Below the pieces are notes generated by a model. It saw only the letters and a list, made by a program, of their open reading frames with translations. It did no database searches and had not been told where the DNA came from. This document shows positions 20,640 through 32,385 of a DNA stretch of 64,000 bases, piece by piece. How positions within the stretch are numbered: the first letter of the stretch is position 1; every line of letters begins with the position of its first letter. The position numbers were made by a program, and so were the translations under genes. Origin of the DNA: Symsagittifera roscoffensis (Eukaryota > Xenacoelomorpha > Acoela > Convolutidae); assembly GCF_963678635.1 (NCBI RefSeq), contig NC_087065.1, positions 57,314,754 through 57,378,753 on the forward strand. Reading direction: 5' to 3'.

Positions 20640-21101
20640 GTAAATCAATTTTGTTTTAGATACTTTGTTTTTTTTACATCAGAAAATATCTCTCAGGTTT
20701 AATGGTCTCGGCATTGCAGTAATTGATTAACTTTTTTGCACTATAACTAATTTAGGTACTTTGGCTCCACACAGTACTTTATGTTCCAAATAGTCTTTAT
20801 CCATGTTGCAAATTCTGCGTACGGACAAAAGCTAGTGCAGATCTTAAGAGCAAATAATTAACCATTGTAAATGGAATCCACAACCAAGGCTTAAAACAAT
20901 GAGAACTCAATTGATGAATGTACCTCTTTGACGATTTTCTCAGCATTAGGAATGATCTGATTTTTTGAACCCATGTAGCTCTATAATGATGCAAAATTCA
21001 ACAATAAAATTCAATTCTGTTGAAATTCAAATTGGATCTGTACATGCCTGCAAAACTGAATATATTGTTTTTTTTTCTAACTTAATTGACAAATGTTTCA
21101 G

Positions 21102-21740
21102 CGTACCATGGAAAATACAGCAGATACGCTATGGAGCAGAACGTTGGTCCCACCACAGCAGGCAACCAAGAATCGGGCTGATTGTACAGCCAAACAAATT
21201 CCCTAAGACAGTTAGGAGCAAAGCTGAACTATGTTCGCGATTGACCATTTTTGTTGCGGCTAGTTTTTGGTGTCTCTAATGAGCAGTCATCTGATACAGT
21301 CTCGTGGCTCCCACTGTATATGTCAAATGACACTACAGACTTCCTTCCACTCACTTGCGAGCCAGGGACTGGTAGAAGACCTGAACTCAATGTGGCATTT
21401 CGAAAGGAGCTTACCAAGAGGTCATGGTCAGCATCGAAGACATTCGATGCGTCTGTCCAGATGCCACCCACATGATTACTCGACGCGTGGAAACAGATCC
21501 AGATCTTCGTAAAATGGCACAAATTAACCGAAGATATGCATCCTCATGAAAAGTTTACCAATCATCGCTTTGAAGAAAATTTGACCAGACGGGGGGGGAA
21601 CAAAAACCATTTTTTCATTTCACGACTGTCTTGAAAGGAGGAACAGTCAAAGCTGGCAAAATGGGTGCAGTCTCTCTTTCTGGAGTCTGTGCACTGACTG
21701 TCATCACTGACAAGGAAGAAAAGAAGGCTTGAATGAATGC
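21102..21740 (+). pseudogene. Large 3' exon region, frames alternate (copy 1)
   Basis: Acceptor acaaatgtttcag opens a GC-rich block. Protein-like sequence passes between frames: a WKIQQIRYGAERWSHHSRQP segment, then VSNEQSSDTVSWLPLYMSND with LTCEPGTGRRPELNVAFRKE, then QEVMVSIEDIRCVCPDATHM with ITRRVETDPDLRKMAQINRR, then LKGGTVKAGKMGAVSLSGVC with ALTVITDKEE. Several indels are needed for one protein. I considered an Argonaute Mid/PIWI match and found it unconvincing. The minus strand is open too but follows the same GC-rich block. Confidence 0.4.
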
Positions 21741-22269
21741 ACGAAATTACTGAGAGTAGATGTGATTCCAAACTTCAGAGTACGAGAAGCGGGCTGAAAT
21801 CCACTATCAATTTTCGGTTCCTTTGGGTATCAAGTATTGACCCCCTACAAACTAAAATTAGTCCTAATGCCACAGCTTGTGGTGAGCAGTTTTTTACGAA
21901 GTCCTTGGTAACATTTGTTCGAAGCTCTCGAAAAATCCAACCACCATGCAAACAAGGATTTTCAAAATGGGACAATGCGAGGCGGAGGAAGATTGCATAA
22001 CCAAGAGCCATTGTTCCTCGAAATGTTTTCTTTTTATTCGGCAAATTTTTCAAATCTGGCAAGTGCACACGTACTTTTCTAAACAATGCGGGAGACGTTA
22101 TGGGAGCAACCAATTCCCTCGTTTTTACTGGGAACAACCAATCCCCTCGTTTTTACTAATATGTCAAAAAAATCTCTATTTCCGAAAGTTTTCATCGGTA
22201 AAAAGCGTCTATCTAGTCTATTGCATTTTGGTTTGTGATTTTATGTGTTGGGTACTTTCGGATGTACAG

Positions 22270-22608
22270 GGGCAGCAGTTGCGGAAAGAAAGCAGAACCG
22301 AAGCTGGCAGCACAAGCTATGGTGGGAAAATGGATTTAGGAATTACTGTCCTAACCAAAGACAATGCTGAAACCATTCTTCGGGGACATTCCAAGCCACA
22401 TAACTGCTTTGTTCTGCTGAAAAATGACAAAAATTTGGTCAAAGGAACGATGACTGTGGAGGACTGGTTGCAAAACCGAGAAGCTGGAAACGAGTCAACA
22501 ACTGATTTGGAATCTAGTGATACTGGGCAAAAACCAAACGCAAGAGCTGGCAAAAAACTGTCACCTACAGCCATTCAATACCGTAAATTTGCGGATAGCA
22601 ATTTCTAG
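22270..22608 (+). CDS. C-terminal exon of the duplicated gene (copy 1)
   Basis: Acceptor tttcggatgtacag leads directly into a clean 112-codon frame to TAG 22,608. It includes MDLGITVLTKDNAETILRGH, KPHNCFVLLKNDKNLVKGTM and TVEDWLQNREAGNESTTDLE, ending in a hydrophilic tail. Copy 2 preserves the frame from KDNAETI on, with conservative changes. Downstream in the same frame, after the TAG, protein-like sequence continues (NVVDSLYSDSVIDPKAYQLH) to 22,730, and further fragments run to 23,010, so the original protein was probably longer. No family recognised. Confidence 0.55.
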   Translation, partial: GQQLRKESRTEAGSTSYGGKMDLGITVLTKDNAETILRGHSKPHNCFVLLKNDKNLVKGTMTVEDWLQNREAGNESTTDLESSDTGQKPNARAGKKLSPTAIQYRKFADSNF

Positions 22609-22619
22609 TTTTTGAAGCT

Positions 22620-23117
22620 AGAAAACGTAGTTGACTCTTTGTACTCTGATTCAGTTATTGATCCGAAAGCTTACCAGCTACATCCTGGGAGTAGTTTTTT
22701 TTTAGCTATTTACATCATGACAAGCGATCACTTTTGATGGAACAATGTCAAACTGGTGGTGAAAGTAAGGTTTAGAGCTGAAAAATTGCTGAAGATCCCA
22801 CTTACTAAACCCCAAGTACCCCCTTCGTGCAGCTGAACGAACTCAGCTCACAAGGCACGAAAAAGCGGAAGAGCTAGGCTCCCTTGAAAGAAATAATTAG
22901 CTTGACGGAGGATGCTGACCTCACAACAGCACAACAAAAGAGATCAATTTCGACAAGTCCAGTGCTAAATTGACGTTCAAATAACCCACGCTAGTGGTAT
23001 GCCCTAGATATCCCGTTGGTGGCCAATAACACTGGACGAGGGACGAGACGGTACCACTATTAACCGAAACAAACGGAACCAGAGTTAGCGAGGCTACCGC
23101 CAACAAAAACAACAACC
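22620..23117 (+). pseudogene. Decayed 3' extension of the duplicated gene (copy 1)
   Basis: Fragments in changing frames: an SDSVIDPKAYQLHPGSS segment, QAITFDGTMSNWW (beyond a TGA common to both copies), FRAEKLLKIPLTKPQVPPS, AERTQLTRHEKAEELGSL, EDADLTTAQQKRSISTSPVL. Stops shared with copy 2 show that decay began before the duplication. The minus-strand frame 22,921-23,115, with a signal-peptide-like start, has no ATG and is treated as a shadow. Confidence 0.4.
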
Positions 23118-23119
23118 GG

Positions 23120-25479
23120 GCTGTTTACGAGCCATATGGCCATGTCGGCTAGTTTTTAGCCATAGGAAACGGTTACGTACACGAACACCATATGGTCATG
23201 TCGGCAAGTCCTTAATTAACAAAAAAGGGTCTTGTTAATTATTACCCCCTATTGCAAAAGTGATGCGACAAAATCATTTCTCAGTATCAAATCAAAACAA
23301 CAAAACACTTTCTGCTTTTCATTTGAGTTCAGATTTGTTACAAAGTATACCAGAGTGCAGATAATAGTTAACAAGATCCGCAATAATACACGTGAAAAAG
23401 TTTCGGGGTACAAGTATGGTAGTTGGGTCCATAAAAATCAAGAACATTACAGAGCCAAATTGTGCGTTTTGTTACTTGTAACTGGATTCCGCAACAAGAA
23501 GACAGATTCAGATTAGGCCGTTTATTCAAAAACTAGCTTTAATTGTTGTACTTGCATTTGCTATATCGTGGACCTGACTACCAAACTTGTACAGTTTTTG
23601 GGCGACAATGAGTCTGGGTGGCACCCAGATGATACCCTCGCCGTAATGCCGATTAATTATCACCTCTGTAAAGGTCAGGGGACCCGAGTAGCTGTTCTAA
23701 AAAATCTCACCTAAGTTTTACTAATAAATTATTGTATTCGAGCGCGACAGTTTATTTTTTTTTGATTTTACAAACTGCAAGCCGATTCCGCAGATTGTAA
23801 GTGAGTATCGGCAATAACTAGCTTGAACAATGGCCAGCTAGAATAACGATTGCAGAAATTACGAAGAAATACTTAGCCATTGTCAGTGAAACCCACGAAC
23901 AAATCGTAAATCATTACTTTATTAAATTCATGGATGTACCCTTTTAGAACTTAAATAAATGTAAATAATTGATTGAAACGGCCATTTTGATTTGTAAATC
24001 CGCAAATTGAGTACCTGCTTGAGCAAAAAACATAGCTAGAATGAACAAATGCGGAAATTACGAGCAATTATTTAACCATTGTCAGTGGAAACCACGAACA
24101 AATCTTAAATCTTTACATAACTAAAATCGTGGATATACCATTCTAGAAATTAAAAACTGATTGAAAACAGCCAGTTTGATTTTTAAATTTAGTTTTCCTA
24201 AATAGTTATAATTATTAGTAATTGAAATCCCATCAATTTTTTGTGTTTGTGTCAAAAACAGTCTCGCCCGCTGTTCAACGCAACCAATTCAAACTGTCAT
24301 CAGTTTAAATTGCATAATTAATTAACAAAATGGTTAGGGATGTCGGTTAACCGGATAAAATGCCGGTTAATTATCACCTCTGTAAAGGTGAGGGGGACCC
24401 GAGTAGCTGTTCTAAGTAATCTCAACTAATTTTTACTAATAAATTAATGTTTTCGAGCGCGAAAATTTATTTTCATTGATTACACAAACTGTAAGCCAAT
24501 TCCGCAGGTTGTAAGAGAGTTTCGGCAATAACTAGCTTGAATAATGGCTAGCTAGAATAGTGATTGCAGAAATTACGAACAAATACTTAGCCCTTGTCAG
24601 TGAAACCCACGAACAAATCGTAAATCATTAATTTAATAATTTCATGGATATACCCGTTTTAGATCTTAAACAAATGTAAATATTTGATTGAAAACGGCCA
24701 GTTTGATTTTTGAATTTAGTTTTCCTAAATAGTTATAAATAGTAGTAATTAACATCCCAGCAATTTTTTGTGTTCGTGTCAAAAACAGTCTCGCCCGCTG
24801 TTTAACGCAACCAATTCAAACTGTCATTAGTTTAAATTGCATAATTAATTCACAAAATGCCTAGGGATATCAAATAAACTAACAATTTTGTTGATTGGCT
24901 CAACTCTGCTAAACGAATTTTTTTGTATTAAGCTGTTTTTGTAAGAACTAACTCCCTTTTCATTAGGACGGATTAACCGCCACAACTAATCGTAGTCAGT
25001 GCGAATCAAATCGTAAACGCCCTAGAATGTAAAGGCGAATTGATTCGTAGCAGCCATAGATTCTCATTTGAAGATATTCAAAATTTGAAGCTGAAATCGT
25101 TTGGGGGTAATTTTATACTAAAATTTTCTTGAATGAACTCTGAACTAAAAAAACTAGTATTAGTAAAATAATCACAGCCCAAATTAAAAACAATGAAATT
25201 AGATTAAGTTTTAACGTCAATTTTTATAAAGATCAAACGTTAAAAGCATAGCATATGCCGAAGTTTAAAATCTTTCTGTATTGTTTTGAAATAAAACTAA
25301 ACTCGAAGCAAAAGTTATAAACTTTTTTCAGTTTGCAAAGCTGAATTTAGCCTGAATACAAATTAGAATAGATTTAAAATATAAAATCTTGAACAGTAAA
25401 GCAAACTGTTATAAATTCTAAATTAAACTAAAACTGATACAACGAGTTCAAAGTTTAAAACCCAAAATCCTTTCAACAG
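23120..25479. repeat. Inverted-repeat element, right arm with internal duplication
   Basis: Reverse complement of 4,579-6,205, lying exactly between the two 3.56-kb duplicates. It is longer than the left arm because the block starting attaattatcacctctgtaaagg occurs twice (23,649 and 24,362), and inside the first a ~200-bp piece (gaaattacgaacaaatactta...) is repeated again near 24,050. No gene seen. Confidence 0.9.
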
Positions 25480-28400
25480 TGCAAAGACTTATTTCAGAAA
25501 CGGTCGATGGAACTACATTGGAAGTTGACGATCTTGTGCGAAAAATAGCAATATCACGGCAATGCAGTCATTCGATTGCACTAGCAGCAGGAAATTTGCA
25601 GATGTTAATTCTACGGGGCTTCAAAGAAAAACCGTGGAACGAAAAAAGAAAGAGCCTGGTCAAGTTTCTCTTTTCAGAATCAATTTTACCCGAATACTCA
25701 CCTTTTACTGTTATAAACCATCAGAACAGATCGACACCGCCCTCAGAACAGTTAAGAAACTAATCAGCTGTAGGATCCTCATCAGGAACCCCGACTTCAA
25801 CAGCATCAGCAGCCTCACAACCACTAGCTCTTCCAGCACCCTCAGAACCATCAAGAAGTTCAGCAACCGCATCCTTATACAGGCACCATCATATTCAATT
25901 TTCGAAGCATGTGATTCCTTGCAAGACTACTCAGAAGAGAGCAAGGCCGGGCGACACTGCAACAGTGGCGAACTCCAAAAGGATCGGAAAGGTTTTTGCG
26001 CTAAGTTCTGATTTATGTTCGATACCATTATATTAGCCTCCATGGACTCATGGAAGTAGCTGAAAAGGACTCCTAGAGATTAAAACGCAGTAAAGGTGGT
26101 CGCAAAAAATGTAGATTTACTTTTTGGACACGTTTTATGATTACTCGCTTATTTAAAAAACGTGGATCCTCTGAACATTTCAAATTCTACATAGCTAAGG
26201 CGATAAAAACAGAAATTGTTGACAATTTAATCAACACTTTTTGATCTCGGCTTGAAAATACAGGCTTCAAATCATTCGTTTCTTCTCCTGGACACGTTCG
26301 TCGAGCAACCGCCGAAATAGTGGTTCACTTTACGAACTTCTGTAAGTCCGAGAAAAATTTAGATTCCAAAGTGACCTAGTTTCTTGTGTAAAAGTAGTTG
26401 CGTTTTTTTTTTCACTGAAAACCACGGAGTTTCATGGATTGCAGGTAAATCAAATTTGTTTTAGATACTTTGTTTTTTTTTTTACTTCAGAAAAATATCT
26501 CTCAGGTTTAATGGTGTCGGCATCGCTTATATTTTGTATAATCAGTATTTTGTTATTTTTTTGCACTATAGCTAATTTAGGTTTTTTGGCTCTACACAGT
26601 ACTTTATGTTCCCAAATAATCTTTATCCATGTTGCAAATTCTGCGTACGGAATTTAAGAGCAAATAATTAACCATTGTAAATGGAATCCACAACTAAGGC
26701 TTAAAACAATGAGAACTCATTTTATGATTGTACCTCTTTGACTATTTTCACAGCATTCAGAATGATCTGGTTTTTTGAACCCATGTAGCGCTATAATGAC
26801 GCCAATTTCAACAACAAATTTCAAATCTGCTCAAATTCAAATTGGATCTGTTCATGCCTGCAAGAATGGATATATTGTTTTTTCCTAACTTAATCGATAA
26901 ATGTTTCAGCGTACCTTGGAAAAGACAGCAGATACGCTATGGAGCAGAACGTTGGTCCCACCACAGCAGGCAACCAAGAATCGGGCTGATTGTACAGCCA
27001 AACAAATTCCCTAAGACAGTTAGGAGCAAAGCTGAACTATGTTCGCGATTGACCATTTTTGTTGCGGCTAGTTTTTGGTGTCTCTAATGAGCAGTCATCT
27101 GATACAGTCTCGTGGCTCCCACTGTATATGTCAAATGACACTACAGACTTCCTTCCACTCACTTGCGAGCCAGAGACTGGTAGAAGACCTGAACTCAATG
27201 TGGCATTTCGAAAGGAGCTTACCAAGAGGTCATGGTCAGCATCAAAGACATTCGATGCGTTTGTCCAGATGCCACCCACATGATTACTCGACGTGTGGAA
27301 ACAGATCTTCGTAAAATGGCACAAAATAACCGATGATATGCATCCTCATGAAAAGTTTACCAATCATCGCTTTGAAGAAAATTTGACCACACGGGGGTGG
27401 GGGTCAAAAAACCATTTTTTCATTTCACGACTGTCTCGACAGGAGAAACAGTCAAAGCTGGCAAAGTGGGTGCAGTCTCTCTTTCTGGAGTCTGTGCACT
27501 GACTTTCATCACTGACAAGGAAGAAATGAAGACGTCTAGCACCGAAATTGAAGATCTCTTTGAAGGAGTATAGAAAAATGAATTTGTTGTTCTCCCCAGA
27601 GAAAAAAAATTCTGTAAAATTACTACAAGCGTTCCACCCGAGTCTCGTCTCAAAAATTCCTAGAAACAATGTACAAAATTACTGAGAGTAGATGTGATTC
27701 CAAACTTCAGAGTACGAGAAGCGGGCTGAAATCCACTATCAATTTTCGGTTCCTTTGGGTATCAAGTATTGACCCCCTACAAACTAAAATTAGTCCTAAT
27801 GCCACAGCTTGAGGTGAGCTATTTTTACGAAGTCCTTGGAAACATTTGTTCGAAGCTCTCGAAAAATCCAACCACCATGCAAACAAGGATTTTCAAAATG
27901 GGACAATGCGAGGCGGAGGAAGATTGCATAACCAAGAGCCATTGTTCTTCGAAATGTTTTCTTTTTATTCTGCAAATTCATCAAATCTGGCAAGTGCACA
28001 CGTACTTTTCTAAAAAATGAGGGAGACATTATGAGAGCAACAAATCAGATCCCCTCGTTTTTACTAATATGTCAAAAAAATCTCTATTTCCGAAAGTTTC
28101 TATCGAAAAAAAGCGTCTAACTAGTCTATTGCTTTTCGGTTTGTGACTTTATGTGTTGGGTACTTTCGAATGTACAGCGGCAGCAGTTGCGGAAAGAAAG
28201 CAGAACCGAATTTAGCAGCACATGTTATGGTGTAAACACGGATCCTTGATTTGGGAATTGCTCTCCGTACCAAAGACAATGCTGAAACCATTCTTCGGGG
28301 ACAATCCAAGCCACATAACTGCTTTGTTCTGCTGAAAAATGACAAAGATTTGGTCAAAGGAACGATGACTGTGGAGGAACGGTTGCAAAACCGAGAAGCT

Positions 28401-28523
28401 GGAAACGAGTCAACAACTGATTTGGAATCTAGTGATACTGGGCAAAAACCAAACGCAAGAGCTGGCAAAAAACTGTCACCTACAGCCATCCATTGCCGTA
28501 AATTTGCGGATAGCAATTTCTAG
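25477..28523 (+). pseudogene. Second copy of the duplicated gene, no 5' exon
   Basis: It keeps the coiled-coil start without the TGA seen in copy 1 (VQRLISETVDGTTLEVDDLV), the Ser/Pro-rich linker, the exon at 26,264-26,341 (one C shorter), the large exon from 26,910 and the C-terminal exon to TAG 28,523. It lost a splice acceptor and most of one exon near 26,420, and the C-terminal exon gained an in-frame TGA near 28,245. A segment absent from copy 1 (SSTEIEDLFEGV, then KNEFVVLPREKKFCKITTSV after a TAG) lies at 27,535-27,660. It is best read as a pseudogene. Confidence 0.45.
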
Positions 28524-29031
28524 TTTTTGAGCTAGAAAACAAGGTTGAATCTTTGTACTCTGATTCAGTTATTGATCCGACAGCTCACCAGCTACATCCT
28601 GGGAGTAGTTTTTCAAAGCTATTTACGTCATGACAAGCGATCACTTTTGATGGAACAATGTCAAACTGGTGGTGAAAGTAAGGTTTAGAGCTGAAAAATT
28701 GCTGAAGATCCCACTTACTAAACCCCAAGTACCCCCTTCGTGCAGCTGAACAAACTCAGCTTACAAAGCACGAAGAAGCGGGAGAGCTAGGCTTCCCTTG
28801 AAAGAAATAATTAGCTTGATGGAGGATGCTGACCTCACAACAGCACAACAAAAGAGATCAATTTTGACGAGTCCAGTGCTAAACCGACGTTCAAATAATC
28901 CACGCTAGTGGTATGCCCTACATATCCTGTCGGTGGCCAATAACGCTGGACGAGGGACGAGACGATACCACTATTAACCGAAACAAACGGAACCAAAGTT
29001 AACGAGGCTACCGCCAACAAAAACAACAACC
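25477..29031 (+). repeat. Segmental duplication, copy 2
   Basis: Direct copy of 19,559-23,117. The left flank is the inverted-repeat arm and the right flank is the foldback element, so each end of the duplicated segment abuts a repeat. Confidence 0.95.
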
Positions 29032-29056
29032 AAAAGTTTTTTCTCCTATGTTTTCG

Positions 29057-29311
29057 TTAAAAGTAAAATGACTTTATTTTTTCTTGAAGTGTGTTTCGAG
29101 ACTGCTGAGCACATAATATATTAAAATGTTGACAAGAATAATGCTTCTGCCTGATAGGATTAGTGAGTTCCTCGCTACTATATGTATAGGAGTTACAATT
29201 GGAACACTTCAAAACGCCACAGTGCTTTCAATGTCTTGATGCGTCTAAGCGAGTGTAATCTCTGCCACATTCAGGACATGCAATTCTTTCGTTTCTATTC
29301 AGTAACGGCAT
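29057..29311 (-). pseudogene. Zinc-finger ORF, foldback copy I (in-frame TGA)
   Basis: Homologue of the intact ORF at 37,246-37,458. One cysteine codon of the C2HC finger (RH-C-KHC) is TGA here, and the first histidine of the C2H2 finger (TNH) is proline. Beyond that the frame runs further to TAA 29,057. Clearly derived from the same ancestor but probably inactive. Confidence 0.6.
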
Positions 29312-29469
29312 CTCAATAAGTCAAGCATTAATAAATGTCAGATTCAGTATGTGCCAAATTTTTATAAGAGAAGAGTCGAATAGCCTCAAAAGTGAATAAA
29401 AGTAAATTAAAACAATTATGCAAACTTCCTAACCAATAAGCTTCCATAGAATTTTAGAAAATTTTGCTA

Positions 29470-29640
29470 TCAATCAATCACAATCGAGCATTACTTATAG
29501 GGAAATTTTTAATCTTTTTGATATCAACCAATCAGAATTGAACTTCAATGGTCATAGATTTTTCAACAAAATTAATGTTAACCGATCTTAATTGAGCTCT
29601 ATTTCTAATTGATTTTCAACATTTTTGATACCGTTTGTAG
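29470..29640. repeat. ~70-bp CCAATCAGAAT-type tandem repeats (arm)
   Basis: About three diverged units, each with (t)caa(c/t)caatca(g/c)aattgagc(t/a)t and a following tttttcaacaaaatt. Also at 36,370-36,540 (inverted) and 37,685-37,860. Confidence 0.6.
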
Positions 29641-29957
29641 ATAACGAGCATTCGTTCACAGGTAATAATTGTAATAATAAACAATAAGAATGAATAATTC
29701 ACAGATTTTAAAGTACTTTGTAGATCAGAACCAAACTATGTTTCTGAAACTTCCCAATCAATCAATTTTATTGAATTTTTTCAACATAACTAACATATAC
29801 AAATGACACCAAAGTGAGATTTCTTATCTGGTTTATATTGTTTTTTCGATACTCAATTCAAATTTTGAAGTTTTTGTCAAAATTTTTTCCATTTGTTCGA
29901 TTTCTAACCAGTGAAAAAAGAAATTACCAAAATATATAATTTTATCAGTTTCATTTG

Positions 29958-30209
29958 TCATATTGCTTTGTAATCTGATTTATAAAACCATATAAAAAAT
30001 TCAAACCAGTAATCGAAATGATATTCCTTATCTTCAAGTTTTGCTTCATAGGCTCTTCCATTGTTAAATTTTTCACTGATCGACCACTCAATCTGAGTTA
30101 AATCCTCTAAATAAAAACATTGTTGATAAATCTGGCAATACTCTTCTTTTTTGAAATCTCCTCTCCATTTTTTCAACAAAACTATTGAAGTTTCTGTGTT
30201 TCTATACAA
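29958..30209 (-). CDS. Foldback ORF of unknown family (YRN protein), copy I left arm
   Basis: 84 codons including LLKKWRGDFKKEEYCQIYQQ, then CFYLEDLTQIEWSISEKFNN, then EAKLEDKEYHFDYWFEFF. The right-arm copy is at 35,650-36,039 and a broken one lies near 38,400-38,680. Conservation of the frame and of acidic/aromatic residues across copies supports a real ancestral protein. Upstream codons present in the right arm (LSDFKVDLLKLQEW) are frameshifted here. Function unknown. Confidence 0.5.
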   Translation of the reverse strand: MYRNTETSIVLLKKWRGDFKKEEYCQIYQQCFYLEDLTQIEWSISEKFNNGRAYEAKLEDKEYHFDYWFEFFIWFYKSDYKAI

Positions 30210-30579
30210 GGTAAAACTAATACAATATCAATCAACGGCATCTGTCTACCATTCTTGTAGTTTTTTGTAGTAGGTCAACCTTAAAATCTGATAAAGGTCC
30301 ATTTCAGAGATTGAAAACGCTTTTGATAGAAACAAATTTTTTACTGCAAAGAAACTCTAATTGTTGTACCATTTTAAACTTATTTTGTATTAACAATCAC
30401 CAAAAAAAGGGTTTTCCTTTGCTTAGAGTCTAATTAGTTTTTAGGAAATTCATGTAGCCAATCAAAACCTCAAATTACGACAATTGAAAACAACCAACGA
30501 GATTCAGAAGTTCGAAAAATAATGATAATGTTTTCAACTACCTTCTTGTGTAATATTGTTCAAATAAGACAGAATTCAC

Positions 30580-31110
30580 TTAAACTTTGATAAAAGGAGT
30601 AATTAAAAACTTTTGTTTTTTAGTTTGTTCAACAAATATTGGAAGTTTATTTGATATTTGGTTAGTGTTTTTTGTCAATTTTGATAAAATTGAATGTATT
30701 GTCTGACTTTTACTCAGATATCCTAGCTCAATTATCATAATCATAAGATCTCCCAAAATTTGGGACAGTTCTTTGAATTCGTTCAAAGTATAGTTGACAT
30801 AGGCAACTTGTTTCATTGCTTCATTCCCTTTTGCAGTGAAGAGTCGAATCTGAATGTAGGGCAACTTGTTCACCTTGTTCTTCTTGATTGTGACACACAC
30901 CTTCCTCATATTGTATGAATGCTATTTCTTATACTCTTTTACAGATGTCGAGTTCCTGATCCATAGTTGATTCTTTGCCAAATTTGGCTCCATATATAGG
31001 TAAGAGTCAAAGGTTTTCAGCATCGTGAATAACGGTATTTCGAACCGCCGATATTGCTTCTCTTTCTTTTTCACTAAGATAGACTTGTTGAGGTTTTTAA
31101 ATTGTCCCAT
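30580..31110 (-). CDS. Foldback ORF of unknown family (RLFTAKGNE protein), copy I left arm
   Basis: Two adjoining frames: 31,110-30,922 corresponds to the N-terminal half and 30,909-30,580 to the C-terminal half, with VCVTIKKNKVNKLPYIQIRL, FTAKGNEAMKQVAYVNYTLN and EFKELSQILGDL. After ILGD this copy reads straight on for 55 codons (ELGYLSKSQTIHSILSKLTK), whereas the other two copies carry an 85-95-bp insert with splice-like ends at that point. The N-terminal half is shifted relative to the 39,417-39,671 copy, so at least one indel is present. Function unknown. Confidence 0.5.
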
Positions 31111-32164
31111 ATCAATAATTTTTAATAGTTGAAAGCAGGGCTCAAAATAAAATTTCCCCTTGTAGGATTTTTGGGACCAAAAAAATCTCCCAATTCTTGT
31201 TTGATTTTTGTGGATTCAATATAATTGGAACTAGTGTCTTTTCTTGAGTACAAATTTGAAGAGCAAAAAGATCAGATGAAGAGAAATGAGAGACATGATT
31301 CTGAGATAGAATAAAAATGGAAGTAAGCAATATGAGTCATTCAATTAACCATAAAAGAAAACAGAATTTGAATTGGAATTTTTGAGTGAAGTTTCAAAAC
31401 ATGGAACTGTGTAGGTGCTAATGTTCCTGTATAAATCCACAAATCATTGTTCCGGATGGTTGCTGCTCTGTGTTAAGCTCTTCCCAGCTTTTATTCAGAT
31501 TATTGTCGAAAATCCCTATTTATTTCCGTTTCCAGTATTTTTTTTCGAAAAATATACAGTAACCAATAACTTTTTTGTCTCTACCCACAATTCTTACTGT
31601 TGTTTGAAAAATTGTAATTTCCACATACTTCTGATTGGTTCACATTTGGATCAAGTTTTACAACGATTGGGTAATTTTCATTTCACATACCAAATTATAA
31701 ATTGTCTTTACACACTGTACAAATACAGATTCTAATCGAATGTTATTTCATCAACTGGTGAAGTTTTCAATCAACTTGACCTCGCTGCTCATCACAATTT
31801 AAAATGGAAAGGAGCAGTAAAATGCCAAGTGTTGCAAAGAAAAATCTGTTACTCAAAAAATTCAAACGTCACTACTTGTGTTCCAACCAGAAACTAGCTT
31901 CCACACAAACTATCGGATCATCTTTTTTGGAAAGAGTTCATAAAGTACAAAACTGAAAATATGAACATGATTATGTTAAAAATTATTGACTGTTTTAATT
32001 ATGGTTATGGGAATGTAAGTAGTGATTAAGTCGTTTTTTCAAATGAAAATTAAAATTTTTTTTGATAATTCATCTATTTTCTCTCATATGCTAATGAAAA
32101 AACTAACCGTTGCTAAGGAACTTGCAAAAATCTTTTCAAACTTGTAAACAAGATGTAATGGTTC

Positions 32165-32385
32165 TTCTGATTTTCAAAAAGCTGCAAAAAGTGTTTCATT
32201 TTTTTTCGACAAAATGCAAAAAGAGTTTCAATTTTTTCCACAATATGCAAAAAATATTTCACTGTTTTTGACACAATGCAAAAAACATTTCACTTTTTTC
32301 GATAAAATGTGAAAAGTGTTTAAAATTTTTCTACCAAGTGCGATAAGTATTTGAATTTTTTTTGACAAGATGCAAAAACCATCAG
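32165..32385. repeat. ~31-bp satellite, left arm of foldback copy I
   Basis: Seven units of the type gcaaaaagtgtttcattttttttcgacaaaat. The same satellite is at 33,885-34,160, 40,585-40,845 and 42,355-42,605, always between the centre and the first arm ORF. Confidence 0.85.

Larger units (their letters stand above)
19559..23117 (+). repeat. Segmental duplication, copy 1 (3.56 kb)
   Basis: From cagtgcaaagac to gccaacaaaaacaacaacc this matches 25,477-29,031 in direct orientation, mostly above 95% identity. Known differences are a 120-bp segment only in copy 1 (near 20,520-20,637), about 120 bp only in copy 2 (near 27,530-27,665), a 6-bp deletion in copy 2 near 27,305, and several homopolymer steps. 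The right-hand flank of copy 1 is the inverted-repeat arm. Confidence 0.95.

Noticed and set aside
21229-21522. Minus-strand ORF kept in both duplicates
   Set aside because: All frames of this GC-rich block are open. The copies are too similar to prefer this strand, and the splice acceptors fit the plus strand.
21102-22600. Argonaute Mid/PIWI in the duplicated gene
   Set aside because: A few residues resemble the PIWI core, but the DEDH/DDH motifs and the KRHhtR segment are absent.
22921-23115. Minus-strand ORF with signal-peptide-like start
   Set aside because: It starts at TTG, and the plus strand has a better frame shared across both copies (EDADLTTAQQKRS).
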